A stretch of DNA of 64,000 nt from Afipia carboxidovorans OM5 (lineage in GTDB: Bacteria; Pseudomonadota; Alphaproteobacteria; Rhizobiales; Xanthobacteraceae): NCBI RefSeq assembly GCF_000218565.1, contig NC_015684.1, positions 558,001-622,000 of the forward strand. Direction: 5' to 3'. A program made the position numbers and the translations under genes. The notes beneath the pieces are model-generated. The model was not told the DNA's origin. It was given only the letters and a program-made list of their open reading frames with translations, and ran no database searches. Shown here piece after piece: positions 53,714-61,882 of this stretch. Each line of letters begins with the position of its first letter. Within the stretch, counting starts at the first letter, position 1.

Positions 53714-55216
53714 TTATTCGGCGAACACTTCCTCGCGTTCCTTGCGGACCACCGGGATGATCGTCAGCACGAGGAGGAACACCGAGAATGCGAGCAGCAC
53801 GGCGCTCCACGGGTGGGTGATGAAAACCCACGGATCGCCGCGGGACAGCACCAGCGCGCGCCGCAGGTTCTCTTCCATCAACTCGCCGAGGACGAACCCG
53901 AGCAGCAGGGGCGCCGCTTCGAAACCGACTTTTGCCAGAAGCAATCCGACGACACCGAACAGGCCGATCAGCAACACGTCGGTCTGCTGGGAGTTGATCG
54001 AATAGATGCCGACACAGCAGAACACGAGAATGGTCGGGTACATCAGCCGGTAGGGCACTTTCAGGAGGCGCACCCACAGGCCCACGAGCGGCAGGTTGAT
54101 GACGAGAAGCATCAGGTTGCCGAGCCACATCGAGGCGATCATGCCCCAGAACAGCTTGGGATGAGACGCGATCACCTGCGGGCCGGGCACGATGCCGAAG
54201 ATCGTCATTGCGCCGACCATCAGCGCCATCACCGCGTTCGGCGGAATGCCGAGCGTCAGCATCGGAATGAATGACGTCTGCGCACCGGCATTGTTGGCGG
54301 CTTCCGGCCCCGCAACGCCTTCGATCGCACCCTTGCCGAACCGGCTCGGGTCCTTGGCGAGTTTCTTTTCGAGGGTGTAGGACGCGAACGGGCCAAGCAC
54401 CGCGCCATTGCCGGGCAAAAGTCCGAGAATGGCGCCGAGGCCAGTGCCTCGCAGGATCGGTTTCGCCGACTGACGCAATTCATCCAGGCCGGGCAGTAGC
54501 CGGCCGATCCTGTCCCGCACGACGTCGCGGGCTTCCGGCGACTCGAGATTGCGGATGATCTCGGCGATGCCGAACAGGCCCATCGCCAGCACCGAGAAGT
54601 CGATGCCGTCGGTGAGGAACGGCATGTTGAACGTCATGCGCGTCTCACCAGTTTCGAGATCCGCGCCGACGCAGGACAGCAGGATTCCGACCAGCACCAT
54701 TGCAATGGCTTTCGGCACCGATCCGCTCGCGAGCACGATGGCGAACACGAGACCAAGCACCATCAGCGAGAAATATTCGGTCGGCCCGAACAGCAATGCG
54801 AGCCCGGTGAGCGGCTTGCCGAGCGCGGCGATCACCAGCGTCGCAACCGTGCCCGCGAAGAACGAGCCGATCGCCGCGATGCCGAGCGCGATGCCGGCGC
54901 GGCCGCGTCGCGCCATCTGGTGGCCGTCGAGCGTGGTGATGACGGCCGTTGCTTCGCCTGGAATGTTGACGAGGATCGCGGTTGTCGAGCCGCCATACTG
55001 CGCACCGTAATAGATGCCGGCCAGCATGATGAGCGCGCCGGTCGGATCGAGACCGAAGGTGATCGGCAGCAGCATCGCGATGGTTGCGATCGGGCCAACG
55101 CCCGGCAGCACACCGATCAGCGTGCCGACGAGACAGCCGATAAAGCAGTAGCCGATATTCTGCAGAGTAAGTGCAACGGTGAAGCCGAGGCCGAGATTGC
55201 CAAGAAGTTCGCTCAT
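53714..55216 (-). CDS. tctA: Tripartite tricarboxylate-type transporter, large membrane subunit (TctA family)
   Basis: The 500-residue protein has about 11 or 12 membrane helices. The TctA signatures are GCLVGTLIGVLPGVGPIATIAMLLP near residue 35, YYGAQYGGSTTAILVNIPGEA near 70 and GLLPGNGAVLGPFASY. It is the channel subunit of a TTT importer for carboxylates. In sulfolactate-degrading bacteria the counterpart has been called SlcF/SlcG, and I infer the same use here. The start overlaps the tctB stop by four bases. It is transcribed leftward, away from tctC. Confidence 0.92.
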   Translation of the reverse strand: MSELLGNLGLGFTVALTLQNIGYCFIGCLVGTLIGVLPGVGPIATIAMLLPITFGLDPTGALIMLAGIYYGAQYGGSTTAILVNIPGEATAVITTLDGHQMARRGRAGIALGIAAIGSFFAGTVATLVIAALGKPLTGLALLFGPTEYFSLMVLGLVFAIVLASGSVPKAIAMVLVGILLSCVGADLETGETRMTFNMPFLTDGIDFSVLAMGLFGIAEIIRNLESPEARDVVRDRIGRLLPGLDELRQSAKPILRGTGLGAILGLLPGNGAVLGPFASYTLEKKLAKDPSRFGKGAIEGVAGPEAANNAGAQTSFIPMLTLGIPPNAVMALMVGAMTIFGIVPGPQVIASHPKLFWGMIASMWLGNLMLLVINLPLVGLWVRLLKVPYRLMYPTILVFCCVGIYSINSQQTDVLLIGLFGVVGLLLAKVGFEAAPLLLGFVLGELMEENLRRALVLSRGDPWVFITHPWSAVLLAFSVFLLVLTIIPVVRKEREEVFAE

Positions 55217-55842
55217 GCGGCCACTCCCTTGGCGTTACGCTGGCGGCGAATGAGGTACAGGCCGAGGGCGATCACGGTGTAGATCGCGACGATCAGGCGG
55301 AGCACCTGACGCTGATCCCATCCCGAGAAAAATGTGAGCAGCGAGATCGGCATCACCGGGATCGGAAGCGAGAGCATATCGCCGAACAGCAACATGCAGA
55401 AGGCTGTCAGTGCCATCGCAAGAATGGCGAGGTCGAGCCAGTCGCGCTCACGCTGGGCAAAGCCCGAGGCGAGCACTGTGACCGGTCCCGCAACCATCAG
55501 GCCCAGTCCCGGCATCGACAGTGATCCAAACGACCATGAGCGGATCGTTGCGGCGAAGATGATGATCGATATCATCAAGACAATGATCGGGCGGATTGCG
55601 ACGCGTTCGATGCGCAGCGGATCGATGCGTGCGCCGATCGTTGCGATGAAAATTCCGCAGATGCCGATCAGGATCGCGACGCCGCGCGGGAGTCCACCCG
55701 GGCCCATGCTGCGCAGCGTGCCGCTATCGAGATCTCCCAGCGCCCAGAATGCAAAAACAGCAAACGCAATGAGTGCAAGACCACCGACAACGGACTGATT
55801 GAGCAATAACGATTGCTCATTCGCCGTCTCTCTCTCCGACAT
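55213..55842 (-). CDS. tctB: Tripartite tricarboxylate-type transporter, small membrane subunit (TctB family)
   Basis: The 209-residue protein has four or five membrane helices. It carries MGPGGLPRGVAILIGICGIFI near residue 46, the usual GPG-P motif of TctB, and a central hydrophilic loop. It partners TctA in the TTT transporter. The gene starts the leftward tctBA unit; the 224 bases to tctC are a shared divergent control region with a GntR-type site. Confidence 0.88.
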   Translation of the reverse strand: MSERETANEQSLLLNQSVVGGLALIAFAVFAFWALGDLDSGTLRSMGPGGLPRGVAILIGICGIFIATIGARIDPLRIERVAIRPIIVLMISIIIFAATIRSWSFGSLSMPGLGLMVAGPVTVLASGFAQRERDWLDLAILAMALTAFCMLLFGDMLSLPIPVMPISLLTFFSGWDQRQVLRLIVAIYTVIALGLYLIRRQRNAKGVAA

Positions 55843-55955
55843 ATTCGACCCTCCCTCGGTGTGAGAGCTTTTGCCCTCTTAGACCAACATCAGTTCGAGC
55901 GACGCTTGGTAGCTTCGTGTGGGAATGACTCTTTGGCCGTTCCCTGCTACCCTTG

Positions 55956-55981
55956 TCTTATAGAAGATATATGATATAAGA
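55956..55981. promoter_or_regulatory. GntR-type operator between tctB and tctC
   Basis: TCTTATAGAAGATAT at 55956-55970 differs at one position from TCTTATATAAGATAT in the suyA promoter. TATAAGA at 55975-55981 adds an inverted TCTTATA/TATAAGA pair, and suyA too has a following ATAAGA. The site lies 86 bases before tctC and 114 from tctB, so it may act on both. Confidence 0.7.
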
Positions 55982-56066
55982 GCAAGATAGAGCTAAGGTC
56001 GGAGAGCTTGTGCGCTGAGCCTCCGCTGCATTTTCAACAGCGCTGATTAAAGGGAGGGAAGATTAC

Positions 56067-57044
56067 ATGCGCAATCGCTCAGTTTGGCACGCTTGCCTCA
56101 CAGGAGTTGCAGGAATTCTAATGCTGGCGGGAACCGCCGTCGCTCAGGATTATCCAACTCGTCCGATCACAATGATCGTTCCCTTTGCTGCGGGCGGACC
56201 GAGTGACGCGATCGGGCGCCTTGTCGCTCAGTCGATGTCGAAGTCCCTCGGCCAGCAGGTCGTTGTCGAAAGCGTCAGCGGTGCCGGCGGTACGGTCGGC
56301 GCTTCGCGTCTCGCGCGTTCCGATGCCGACGGCTACACCATCCTCATTCACCACGTTGCTCTTGCTGCGGGTGCATCGCTCTACAAGAACCTCGACTACG
56401 ATACGTCGACGGCATTCGCGCCGATCGGCCTTGTCAACCGAGGACCGATGGTTCTCCTCAGCCGAAAGAATTACGAGGCAAGCGATGCGAAGGCGCTGCT
56501 CGGCATTATGCGCGAGCAGGGCACCAAGGTCAGCGTCGGTCACGCCGGCGTCGGCTCCAACTCGCACCTCTGCACGCTGCTGATGCAGGAAGCGCTGAAC
56601 AGCAAGTTCACGCTCGTCGCCTATAAGGGCACGGGCCCGGCCATGAACGATCTGATGGGCGGCCAGCTCGACATTCTGTGCGATCAATCGACGACCGCGA
56701 TCCCGCAGATCTCCGGCAAGATGATCAAGGGCTATGCGGTGACCTCCGCCGAGCGCCTCGATGCGCTCAAGGACCTTCCGACCCTGCAGGAAGCCGGGCT
56801 GAAGGATTTCAACTTCACGATCTGGCACGGCCTCTATGCTCCGGCGAAGACCCCCGAGCCCATCGTCAAGAAGCTGAACGAGGCGCTGCAGGCTGCGCTT
56901 TCCGACCAGTCCGTGCTGCAGCGTTTTGCCGAGGTGGGCACCAGCCCGTTCCCGGCTGACCAGCGCACTCCGGCTGCTCACAAGAAGCAGTTCGATCATG
57001 AGATCGCCGTCTGGAAAGACGTGATCGGCAAGAACAAGAAGTAA
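56067..57044 (+). CDS. tctC: Tripartite tricarboxylate-type transporter, periplasmic binding protein (Bug/TctC family)
   Basis: The 325-residue exported protein has a signal peptide ending GTAVAQDYPTRPITMIVPFAAGGPSD. DYPTRPI and the PFAAGG-D motif are the classic Bug/TctC opening that binds a carboxylate group. It captures the substrate, inferred to be sulfolactate (SlcH-like), for TctAB. A GGGAGG ribosome site precedes the ATG. It leads the rightward unit tctC-slcC-comC; a perfect hairpin separates it from slcC. Confidence 0.93.
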   Translation: MRNRSVWHACLTGVAGILMLAGTAVAQDYPTRPITMIVPFAAGGPSDAIGRLVAQSMSKSLGQQVVVESVSGAGGTVGASRLARSDADGYTILIHHVALAAGASLYKNLDYDTSTAFAPIGLVNRGPMVLLSRKNYEASDAKALLGIMREQGTKVSVGHAGVGSNSHLCTLLMQEALNSKFTLVAYKGTGPAMNDLMGGQLDILCDQSTTAIPQISGKMIKGYAVTSAERLDALKDLPTLQEAGLKDFNFTIWHGLYAPAKTPEPIVKKLNEALQAALSDQSVLQRFAEVGTSPFPADQRTPAAHKKQFDHEIAVWKDVIGKNKK

Positions 57045-57060
57045 GCTCTGACAGCATCAA

Positions 57061-57087
57061 ATCGGGAGCCGCATTGCGGCTCCCGAT
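57061..57087 (+). terminator. Perfect hairpin between tctC and slcC
   Basis: A 12-base perfect stem ATCGGGAGCCGC / GCGGCTCCCGAT with a 3-base loop lies 16 bases after tctC and 33 before slcC. The following TACTTTC is a weak T run, so it may partly terminate, or protect the tctC message from decay and give more binding protein than enzyme. Confidence 0.65.
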
Positions 57088-57119
57088 TACTTTCACGTGC
57101 CTATCAAGCAGAGAACCCG

Positions 57120-58052
57120 ATGATACTGATCACTGAATTCATGGACGAAGATGCCATCCGTGACGGGTTGGCGGGTTTTGACGTTCGCTACGATCCCACT
57201 CTTGTCGATCAGCCGCAGGCCTTGCTGGAAGCCGTGCGCGAGGCGCGCGCGCTGATCGTGCGCAATCGCACTCAGGTGCGCGGTGACGTGCTGGCAGCCG
57301 CCACCAAGCTCGAAGTCATCGGGCGCCTCGGCGTCGGCCTCGACAATATCGATGTCGAAGCCTGTCGCGCCCGCAACATCAAGGTTTATCCGGCCTCGGG
57401 GGCCAACGACGTTTCAGTCGCGGAATATGTGATCGCGACTGCCATGGTGCTGCTGCGTGGCGCCTATCAGGCGACGCCGGAACTGGTTGCCGGGCAATGG
57501 CCGCGCAATCGGCTGGTCGGCCGTGAGATTTCAGGAAAGTGTCTGGGCCTGATCGGCTTCGGCTCGATCGCCCGCGAGACGGCGCAGCGCGCTGCAGCGC
57601 TTGGTATGACAGTCGTTGCCTTCGATCCCTACGTTGCCGCCGACGCGCCGGTGTGGACGCAGCCGTGGGGCAAGGTGCAGTCGCTCGATCTTGCTAAACT
57701 GCTTGCGGCCGCCGATGTGATGTCGCTGCATGTGCCGCTGACGCCCGAGACGCGTTCGATGATTGATGCCAAGGCCATTGCCGGCATGAAGAACGATGCT
57801 GTCATCATCAACGCCGCGCGCGGTGGCGTGGTGGATGAGGCGGCCGTGGCCGCGGCCCTTAAAGCCGGTAAGCTTGGCGGCGCCGCGCTCGACGTGTTCG
57901 ACAAGGAGCCGATCGGCAACAGCGGCGCGGTGTTCGCGGATGCGCCGAACCTCATTCTCACGCCGCACATCGCCGGCGTGACGGTGGAGTCCAACGTGCG
58001 CGTGTCGCGCGTGACGGTGGACAATGTCGCCCGCCATCTCAAGGGGGCGTGA
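57120..58052 (+). CDS. slcC: D-isomer-type 2-hydroxyacid dehydrogenase, probable (S)-sulfolactate dehydrogenase
   Basis: The 310-residue NAD-dependent dehydrogenase has the nucleotide motif GFGSIARETAQRAAALGM and a distal Asp (FDPY). VIINAARGGVVDEAAV contains the catalytic Arg, and LILTPHIAGVTVESN the catalytic His. The early block ARALIVRNRTQVRG resembles SlcC as I recall it. SlcC oxidises (S)-sulfolactate to sulfopyruvate. It overlaps comC by four bases, the pair that together converts the S to the R isomer for SuyAB. A generic 2-hydroxyacid dehydrogenase is the alternative. Confidence 0.78.
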   Translation: MILITEFMDEDAIRDGLAGFDVRYDPTLVDQPQALLEAVREARALIVRNRTQVRGDVLAAATKLEVIGRLGVGLDNIDVEACRARNIKVYPASGANDVSVAEYVIATAMVLLRGAYQATPELVAGQWPRNRLVGREISGKCLGLIGFGSIARETAQRAAALGMTVVAFDPYVAADAPVWTQPWGKVQSLDLAKLLAAADVMSLHVPLTPETRSMIDAKAIAGMKNDAVIINAARGGVVDEAAVAAALKAGKLGGAALDVFDKEPIGNSGAVFADAPNLILTPHIAGVTVESNVRVSRVTVDNVARHLKGA

Positions 58053-59047
58053 GCATGTCGAAGATCAGCCTGGTTGAAGCAAACAATCTTATCACCGATG
58101 CTCTGGTGCGGGCCGGGACATTGCGTGAGACCGCCGCCGTTGTCGCGCGCTCACTGGTTGGCGCCGAAGCGAGCGGCCTGAAGGGCCATGGCCTGTCGCG
58201 CGTGCCGACCTATGCTGCGCAGGTCAAAGCCGGCAAGATCGATGGCCGCGCCGTGCCAGTCATGACGCGTTCCGCGCCTGGCGTTCTCGCGATCGATGCG
58301 GCGCTCGGCTTTGCCTATCCCGCGCTTGAGCTTGCGATCACCGAACTGCCTGCCGTCACGCGGTCGCAGGGCGTAGCGGTGGCCGCCATTCGCCGCTCGC
58401 ACCATTGCGGTGCGGCTGGTCAGCCGGTCGAGCGACTGGCGGAAGCGGGCCTCGTCGCACTGCTGTTCGCCAACACCCCGGCCGCCATCGCGCCGTGGGG
58501 CGGTTCAAAACCGGTGTTCGGCACCAACCCGATTGCATTTGCCTGTCCGCTGCCCGATGGCGCGCCGATTGTTGCCGACCTCTCGCTGTCGAAAGTCGCG
58601 CGCGGCAATATCCTGGCCGCAAAGCAGAAGGGAGAGCCGATCCCCGAGGGCTGGGCGCTTGATGAAGCCGGACAGCCGACCACCGATCCGGTCGCGGCAT
58701 TGAAGGGCACGATGGTTCCGGCGGGCGATGCCAAGGGCACCGTACTGGCGATGATCGTCGAACTTCTTGCCGCAGGTCTCACGAATGCGACTTACGCAGC
58801 GGATGCCTCGTCTTTCCTCGATGCGAACGGGCCGTCACCTGCGACCGGACAACTGATCGTTGCGTTCGATCCCAAGATCATCGGTGGTGCTGGAATTCTC
58901 ACGCACTTCGCCGAGCTTGCCTCGTCGATCGACACGCAGCCTGGTGCGCGGTTGCCCGGCAGCCGCCGCCTCAAGCTGCGCGATACGGCCGAGGCCAACG
59001 GCATTGAGGTTTCGGACGAGACGCTCGCCGCGATCAAGGCGATCTGA
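58049..59047 (+). CDS. comC: Ldh2/malate dehydrogenase family enzyme, probable (R)-sulfolactate dehydrogenase
   Basis: The 332-residue NAD(P)-dependent oxidoreductase of the Ldh2 family has the catalytic His region AAIRRSHHCGAAGQPVERLAE near residue 115, GTNPIAFACPLPDGAPIVADLS near 160 and AKGTVLAMIVELLAAGL near 228. ComC in coenzyme M synthesis and in sulfolactate degraders interconverts sulfopyruvate and (R)-sulfolactate. Coupled translation with the SlcC-like enzyme strongly suggests a racemising pair. The start at 58049 overlaps the slcC stop. Confidence 0.78.
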   Translation: MSMSKISLVEANNLITDALVRAGTLRETAAVVARSLVGAEASGLKGHGLSRVPTYAAQVKAGKIDGRAVPVMTRSAPGVLAIDAALGFAYPALELAITELPAVTRSQGVAVAAIRRSHHCGAAGQPVERLAEAGLVALLFANTPAAIAPWGGSKPVFGTNPIAFACPLPDGAPIVADLSLSKVARGNILAAKQKGEPIPEGWALDEAGQPTTDPVAALKGTMVPAGDAKGTVLAMIVELLAAGLTNATYAADASSFLDANGPSPATGQLIVAFDPKIIGGAGILTHFAELASSIDTQPGARLPGSRRLKLRDTAEANGIEVSDETLAAIKAI

Positions 59048-59079
59048 CACGCCGGGATTAGCGCAGTACGCTCTGGGAT

Positions 59080-59169
59080 CGTCATTGTGAGCGGAGCGAA
59101 GCAATCCAGACGTCATTTTGCCTCGCATTCGAACTGGATTGCTTCGTCGCGTTGCTCCTCGCAATGACG
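59080..59169. repeat. Palindromic intergenic repeat after comC
   Basis: CGTCATTGTGAGCGGAGCGAAGCAATCCAG at 59080-59109 is inverted at 59134-59169 (CTGGATTGCTTCGTCGC...CTCGCAATGACG) around 24 bases. This unit is common in genomes of this family. Placed between convergent genes, it may stop transcription from both sides. Confidence 0.85.
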
Positions 59170-59195
59170 TGAGGAGGATGTCTTCGTCAAACTGC

Positions 59196-60080
59196 TTACT
59201 TCTTCTCCGTGATCAGCTTCTGCAACTCCTGCTCGGCGCGGGTGATGTGGTGCTCCTTGTGATGCAGCAGCGAGAACCGCCGCGCGGGCATCGGCACCGT
59301 CAGCTCGATCAGGGCGCGTGAGTGCACGAGGCCCTCGACCACGATGCGCGACATGATGGTGGCGCCCGCGCCCGCAAGCACCGCCGCGCGCACCGACTCG
59401 TTGGACGGCAACTCGAGCGCGATATCGATCTCGTCGGGAGCGACACCTAACCCCTTGAGCGTCGCCTCGAGAACATGGCGCGTGCCGGAGCCCTGTTCGC
59501 GCACCACCCATTTGGTGGCCTTGAGTTGAGCGGCTGTCGGCGTCCGGCACTTTGCGAGCGGATGCGAGGCGGAGACGATCAGCGCAAGCTCATCGTCCGC
59601 AATGGGTGCGGTGGACAGGCCGGGGTTCTCGATCTCGCCTTCGATGAAGCCGAGATTGGCAACGCCTTCCTGCACCCACGCTGCAACCTGCTCGGTGTTG
59701 CCGATCTTCAGCGTGATGTCGATGCCGGGATAGCGCTGGCGATAGCGGTGGATCAGCGGCGGCAGCCAGTAATTTCCGACGGTCTGGCTGGCTGCAAGCG
59801 TCAGCGTGCCGCGAGTCAGTCCGGCAAGATCGGCGAGAACGGCTTCTGCGGCTGCTGCGCGGGCGAGCATCGCGCGCGCCTCGACCAGAAAGCGGCGGCC
59901 GGCGTCGGTCAGCCGGATGTTGCGTCCGACCCGGTCGAACAGCTTGATCGCGTAGCGCTCTTCAAGTGCGGCGACGGCCGCGCTGGTCGCTGATTGAGTC
60001 AGATTCAGCGTGCCCGCCGCACGGGTCATGTGCTCGTGCTCCGCAACGGCAACGAAAATGCGAAGCTGTTCGAGCGTCAT
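59196..60080 (-). CDS. LysR-family regulator beside the YeiH exporter (YeiE-like)
   Basis: The 294-residue regulator has an N-terminal LysR winged helix (MTLEQLRIFVAVAEHEHMTRAAGTLNLTQSATSAAVAALE, seen in two parts: LEQLRIFVAVAEH and LNLTQSATSAAVAALEE). The ligand domain contains LTLAASQTVGNYWLPPLIHRYRQRYP, typical of the CysB/CysL/YeiE group. In enterics yeiE lies beside yeiH; here it lies 25 bases downstream of yeiH on the same strand rather than divergent. YeiE proteins have been linked to sulfite sensing as I recall, which would suit export of sulfite from sulfolactate breakdown. Confidence 0.85.
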   Translation of the reverse strand: MTLEQLRIFVAVAEHEHMTRAAGTLNLTQSATSAAVAALEERYAIKLFDRVGRNIRLTDAGRRFLVEARAMLARAAAAEAVLADLAGLTRGTLTLAASQTVGNYWLPPLIHRYRQRYPGIDITLKIGNTEQVAAWVQEGVANLGFIEGEIENPGLSTAPIADDELALIVSASHPLAKCRTPTAAQLKATKWVVREQGSGTRHVLEATLKGLGVAPDEIDIALELPSNESVRAAVLAGAGATIMSRIVVEGLVHSRALIELTVPMPARRFSLLHHKEHHITRAEQELQKLITEKK

Positions 60081-60105
60081 CCATGATCCTTGAGAGGTAA
60101 GGTCC

Positions 60106-61146
60106 TTAAGAGGTGAGCTTGATCAGCGTCAGGCTGAGGAGCGCGATGAACAGCGACGCCGCGGCGCCCAGCATCAAGGGGCGCAGGCCCTTGGCGTAGA
60201 GCTTGCCGATATCGGTTTCAAGTCCCATCGCGGCCAGCGCCATCGACAGCAGAAAGGTGGTGATCGAGACGATCACCGTCTTGGCTTCCGGCGGAACGGT
60301 GATGACGCTGTTGAGCGCGATCAGCGCGATGAAGCCGAACACGAACCACGGCAGCGGCGCCTTGGCGCTCGAGGTGCCATGGTTGCGGCGGCTCGCGATC
60401 ACGCCGAGCGAGATCACCAGCGGCGCCAGCAGCATGACGCGCGATAGCTTGGCGATGGTGCCGAATTCGCCGGCCTGCTTGCCTTCCTGGAACGCGGCGG
60501 CGACCACCTGCGCGATTTCATGGATCGAGGAGCCGGTCCACAGGCCGTAGGCGCGCGGGTCGAGATGCAGGAGATGCGTGAGCGTCGGATAGGCGAACAT
60601 CGCGATCGAGCCGAACACCGTGACGCAGGCGACCGCATAGGCAACGTCCTCGTCACGGGCGTTGGTGACGGTGTTGGTGGCGATCACGGCCGACGCGCCG
60701 CAGATCGAGGTGCCCGCGCCGATCAGTTCGGCGAGCTTGGGATCGACGCCGATCAGCTTGCCGAACCAGCCGGTGAACAGGAAGGTCGCGACCAAACAGG
60801 TCACGATGATGCCGAAGCCGACCGCGCCGACTTCGATCACCTGCACGACAGTGAGTTGCAGGCCGAGCAGGATGATGGCGCCGCGCAAAATCCGCCGCAG
60901 CGAGAAGGTAACGCCGGCTTTGGCGTTGGCCGGCGTGCCGACCAGATTGTGAAAGATCATGCCGAGCAGGATCGCGAGAATCAGCGGGCTGAAGGTGGAA
61001 ATCACCGGCAGCCGCTGCATGCCGAAGGCGGCCGCCGCGATCAGGGTGGTCAGAAACAGGCCCGGCCAGATGCCGCTGGCGATCCGAAAACGGGGGGTTA
61101 CAACGGGCTTTTCCTGCGCAGGCGCTGCGCTGGAGACCATATCCAT
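60106..61146 (-). CDS. YeiH/UPF0324 family membrane protein, probable sulfite/sulfate exporter
   Basis: The 346-residue protein has about ten membrane helices and the family blocks ISTFSPLILAILLGMIFHN, RRILRGAIILLGLQLTV, GAGTSICGASAVIATNTV and LTHLLHLDPRAYGLWTGSSIHE (near residue 195). COG2855 proteins next to suyAB in sulfonate degraders were named SuyZ and proposed to export sulfate or sulfite. Its position with SlcC, ComC and SuyAB supports that role. The upstream region at 61195-61235 is very AT-rich with two TATAAT-like boxes, a probable promoter. Confidence 0.88.
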   Translation of the reverse strand: MDMVSSAAPAQEKPVVTPRFRIASGIWPGLFLTTLIAAAAFGMQRLPVISTFSPLILAILLGMIFHNLVGTPANAKAGVTFSLRRILRGAIILLGLQLTVVQVIEVGAVGFGIIVTCLVATFLFTGWFGKLIGVDPKLAELIGAGTSICGASAVIATNTVTNARDEDVAYAVACVTVFGSIAMFAYPTLTHLLHLDPRAYGLWTGSSIHEIAQVVAAAFQEGKQAGEFGTIAKLSRVMLLAPLVISLGVIASRRNHGTSSAKAPLPWFVFGFIALIALNSVITVPPEAKTVIVSITTFLLSMALAAMGLETDIGKLYAKGLRPLMLGAAASLFIALLSLTLIKLTS

Positions 61147-61194
61147 GGCTGAACTCCTGAAATTCCAGCCATTGATCGCAAATCCAGATCAATC

Positions 61195-61235
61195 ATACTA
61201 ATTTATTATATTATTATATTCAATCGGTAAAAACG
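61195..61235 (-). promoter_or_regulatory. AT-rich promoter region of the YeiH-LysR unit
   Basis: The minus strand reads TTGAATATAATAATATAATAAATTAGTAT, with a TTGAAT box and two TATAAT hexamers in a stretch almost free of G and C, 50 to 90 bases upstream of the yeiH-like start. LysR-type sites are often AT-rich. Promoter use is inferred. Confidence 0.5.
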
Positions 61236-61276
61236 ATTATTTGGGCGCCAAAAAGGAGCGGCCGTCCGGGGCCGTC

Positions 61277-61786
61277 TTACGCCAACGCGGGCACCGGCAG
61301 CGCCGTCACGGATTTGATCTTCTCCATCGCGAAGCGCGAAGTGACGTTCTTCAGCGCCACCGCGCTGATGAGCTTCTTGTAGAAGATGTCGTAGCTCTGC
61401 ATGTCGGCGACGACGACGCGCAGCATATAATCGACGTCGCCCGCCATGCGATAGAACTCCATCACTTCCGGCATGGCGCTGACCGCGTCAGCAAACTTCT
61501 TCAGCCACGCATCGGAATGGTCGCCGCTCTCCACCGAGACGAACACGGTGATGCCGAGGCCGATCTTGTTCTGATCGACGAGAGCCACGCGGCGCAGGAT
61601 GATGCCTTCGCTCTCCAGCCGCTGAATTCGCTTCCAGCACGGTGTCGACGATAGCCCGACGCGCTCCCCGATCTCAGCGACCGAGAGCGAGGCGTCTTCC
61701 TGCAGGACAGTGAGAATCTTGCGGTCGATGGCGTCGAGCCGGCGTGCCGTGTCGATCGGGGCCGCCGCGAGGGTGGTGTCAGACAT
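61277..61786 (-). CDS. Lrp/AsnC-family transcriptional regulator
   Basis: The 169-residue regulator has an AsnC winged helix at residues about 17-75 (LDAIDRKILTVLQEDASLSVAEIGERVGLSSTPCWKRIQRLE, seen as LDAIDRKILTVLQED and GLSSTPCWKRIQRLESEGII). The RAM ligand-binding domain lies at about 85-165 (FYRMAGDVDYMLRVVVADM). Such proteins sense amino acids or related small acids. No partner gene is divergent. It lies between the YeiH-like gene and a PfkB kinase, all on one strand, so its target is unclear; it might control either. Confidence 0.92.
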   Translation of the reverse strand: MSDTTLAAAPIDTARRLDAIDRKILTVLQEDASLSVAEIGERVGLSSTPCWKRIQRLESEGIILRRVALVDQNKIGLGITVFVSVESGDHSDAWLKKFADAVSAMPEVMEFYRMAGDVDYMLRVVVADMQSYDIFYKKLISAVALKNVTSRFAMEKIKSVTALPVPALA

Positions 61787-61882
61787 GGAATAATTCTTCT
61801 ATTTAAGGAGGATAAACCGCCATAATATAGAAAAATATTCTCACGACAAGCCCCGCCATTGGGCCAAGCGCGAAGCCGGTGT

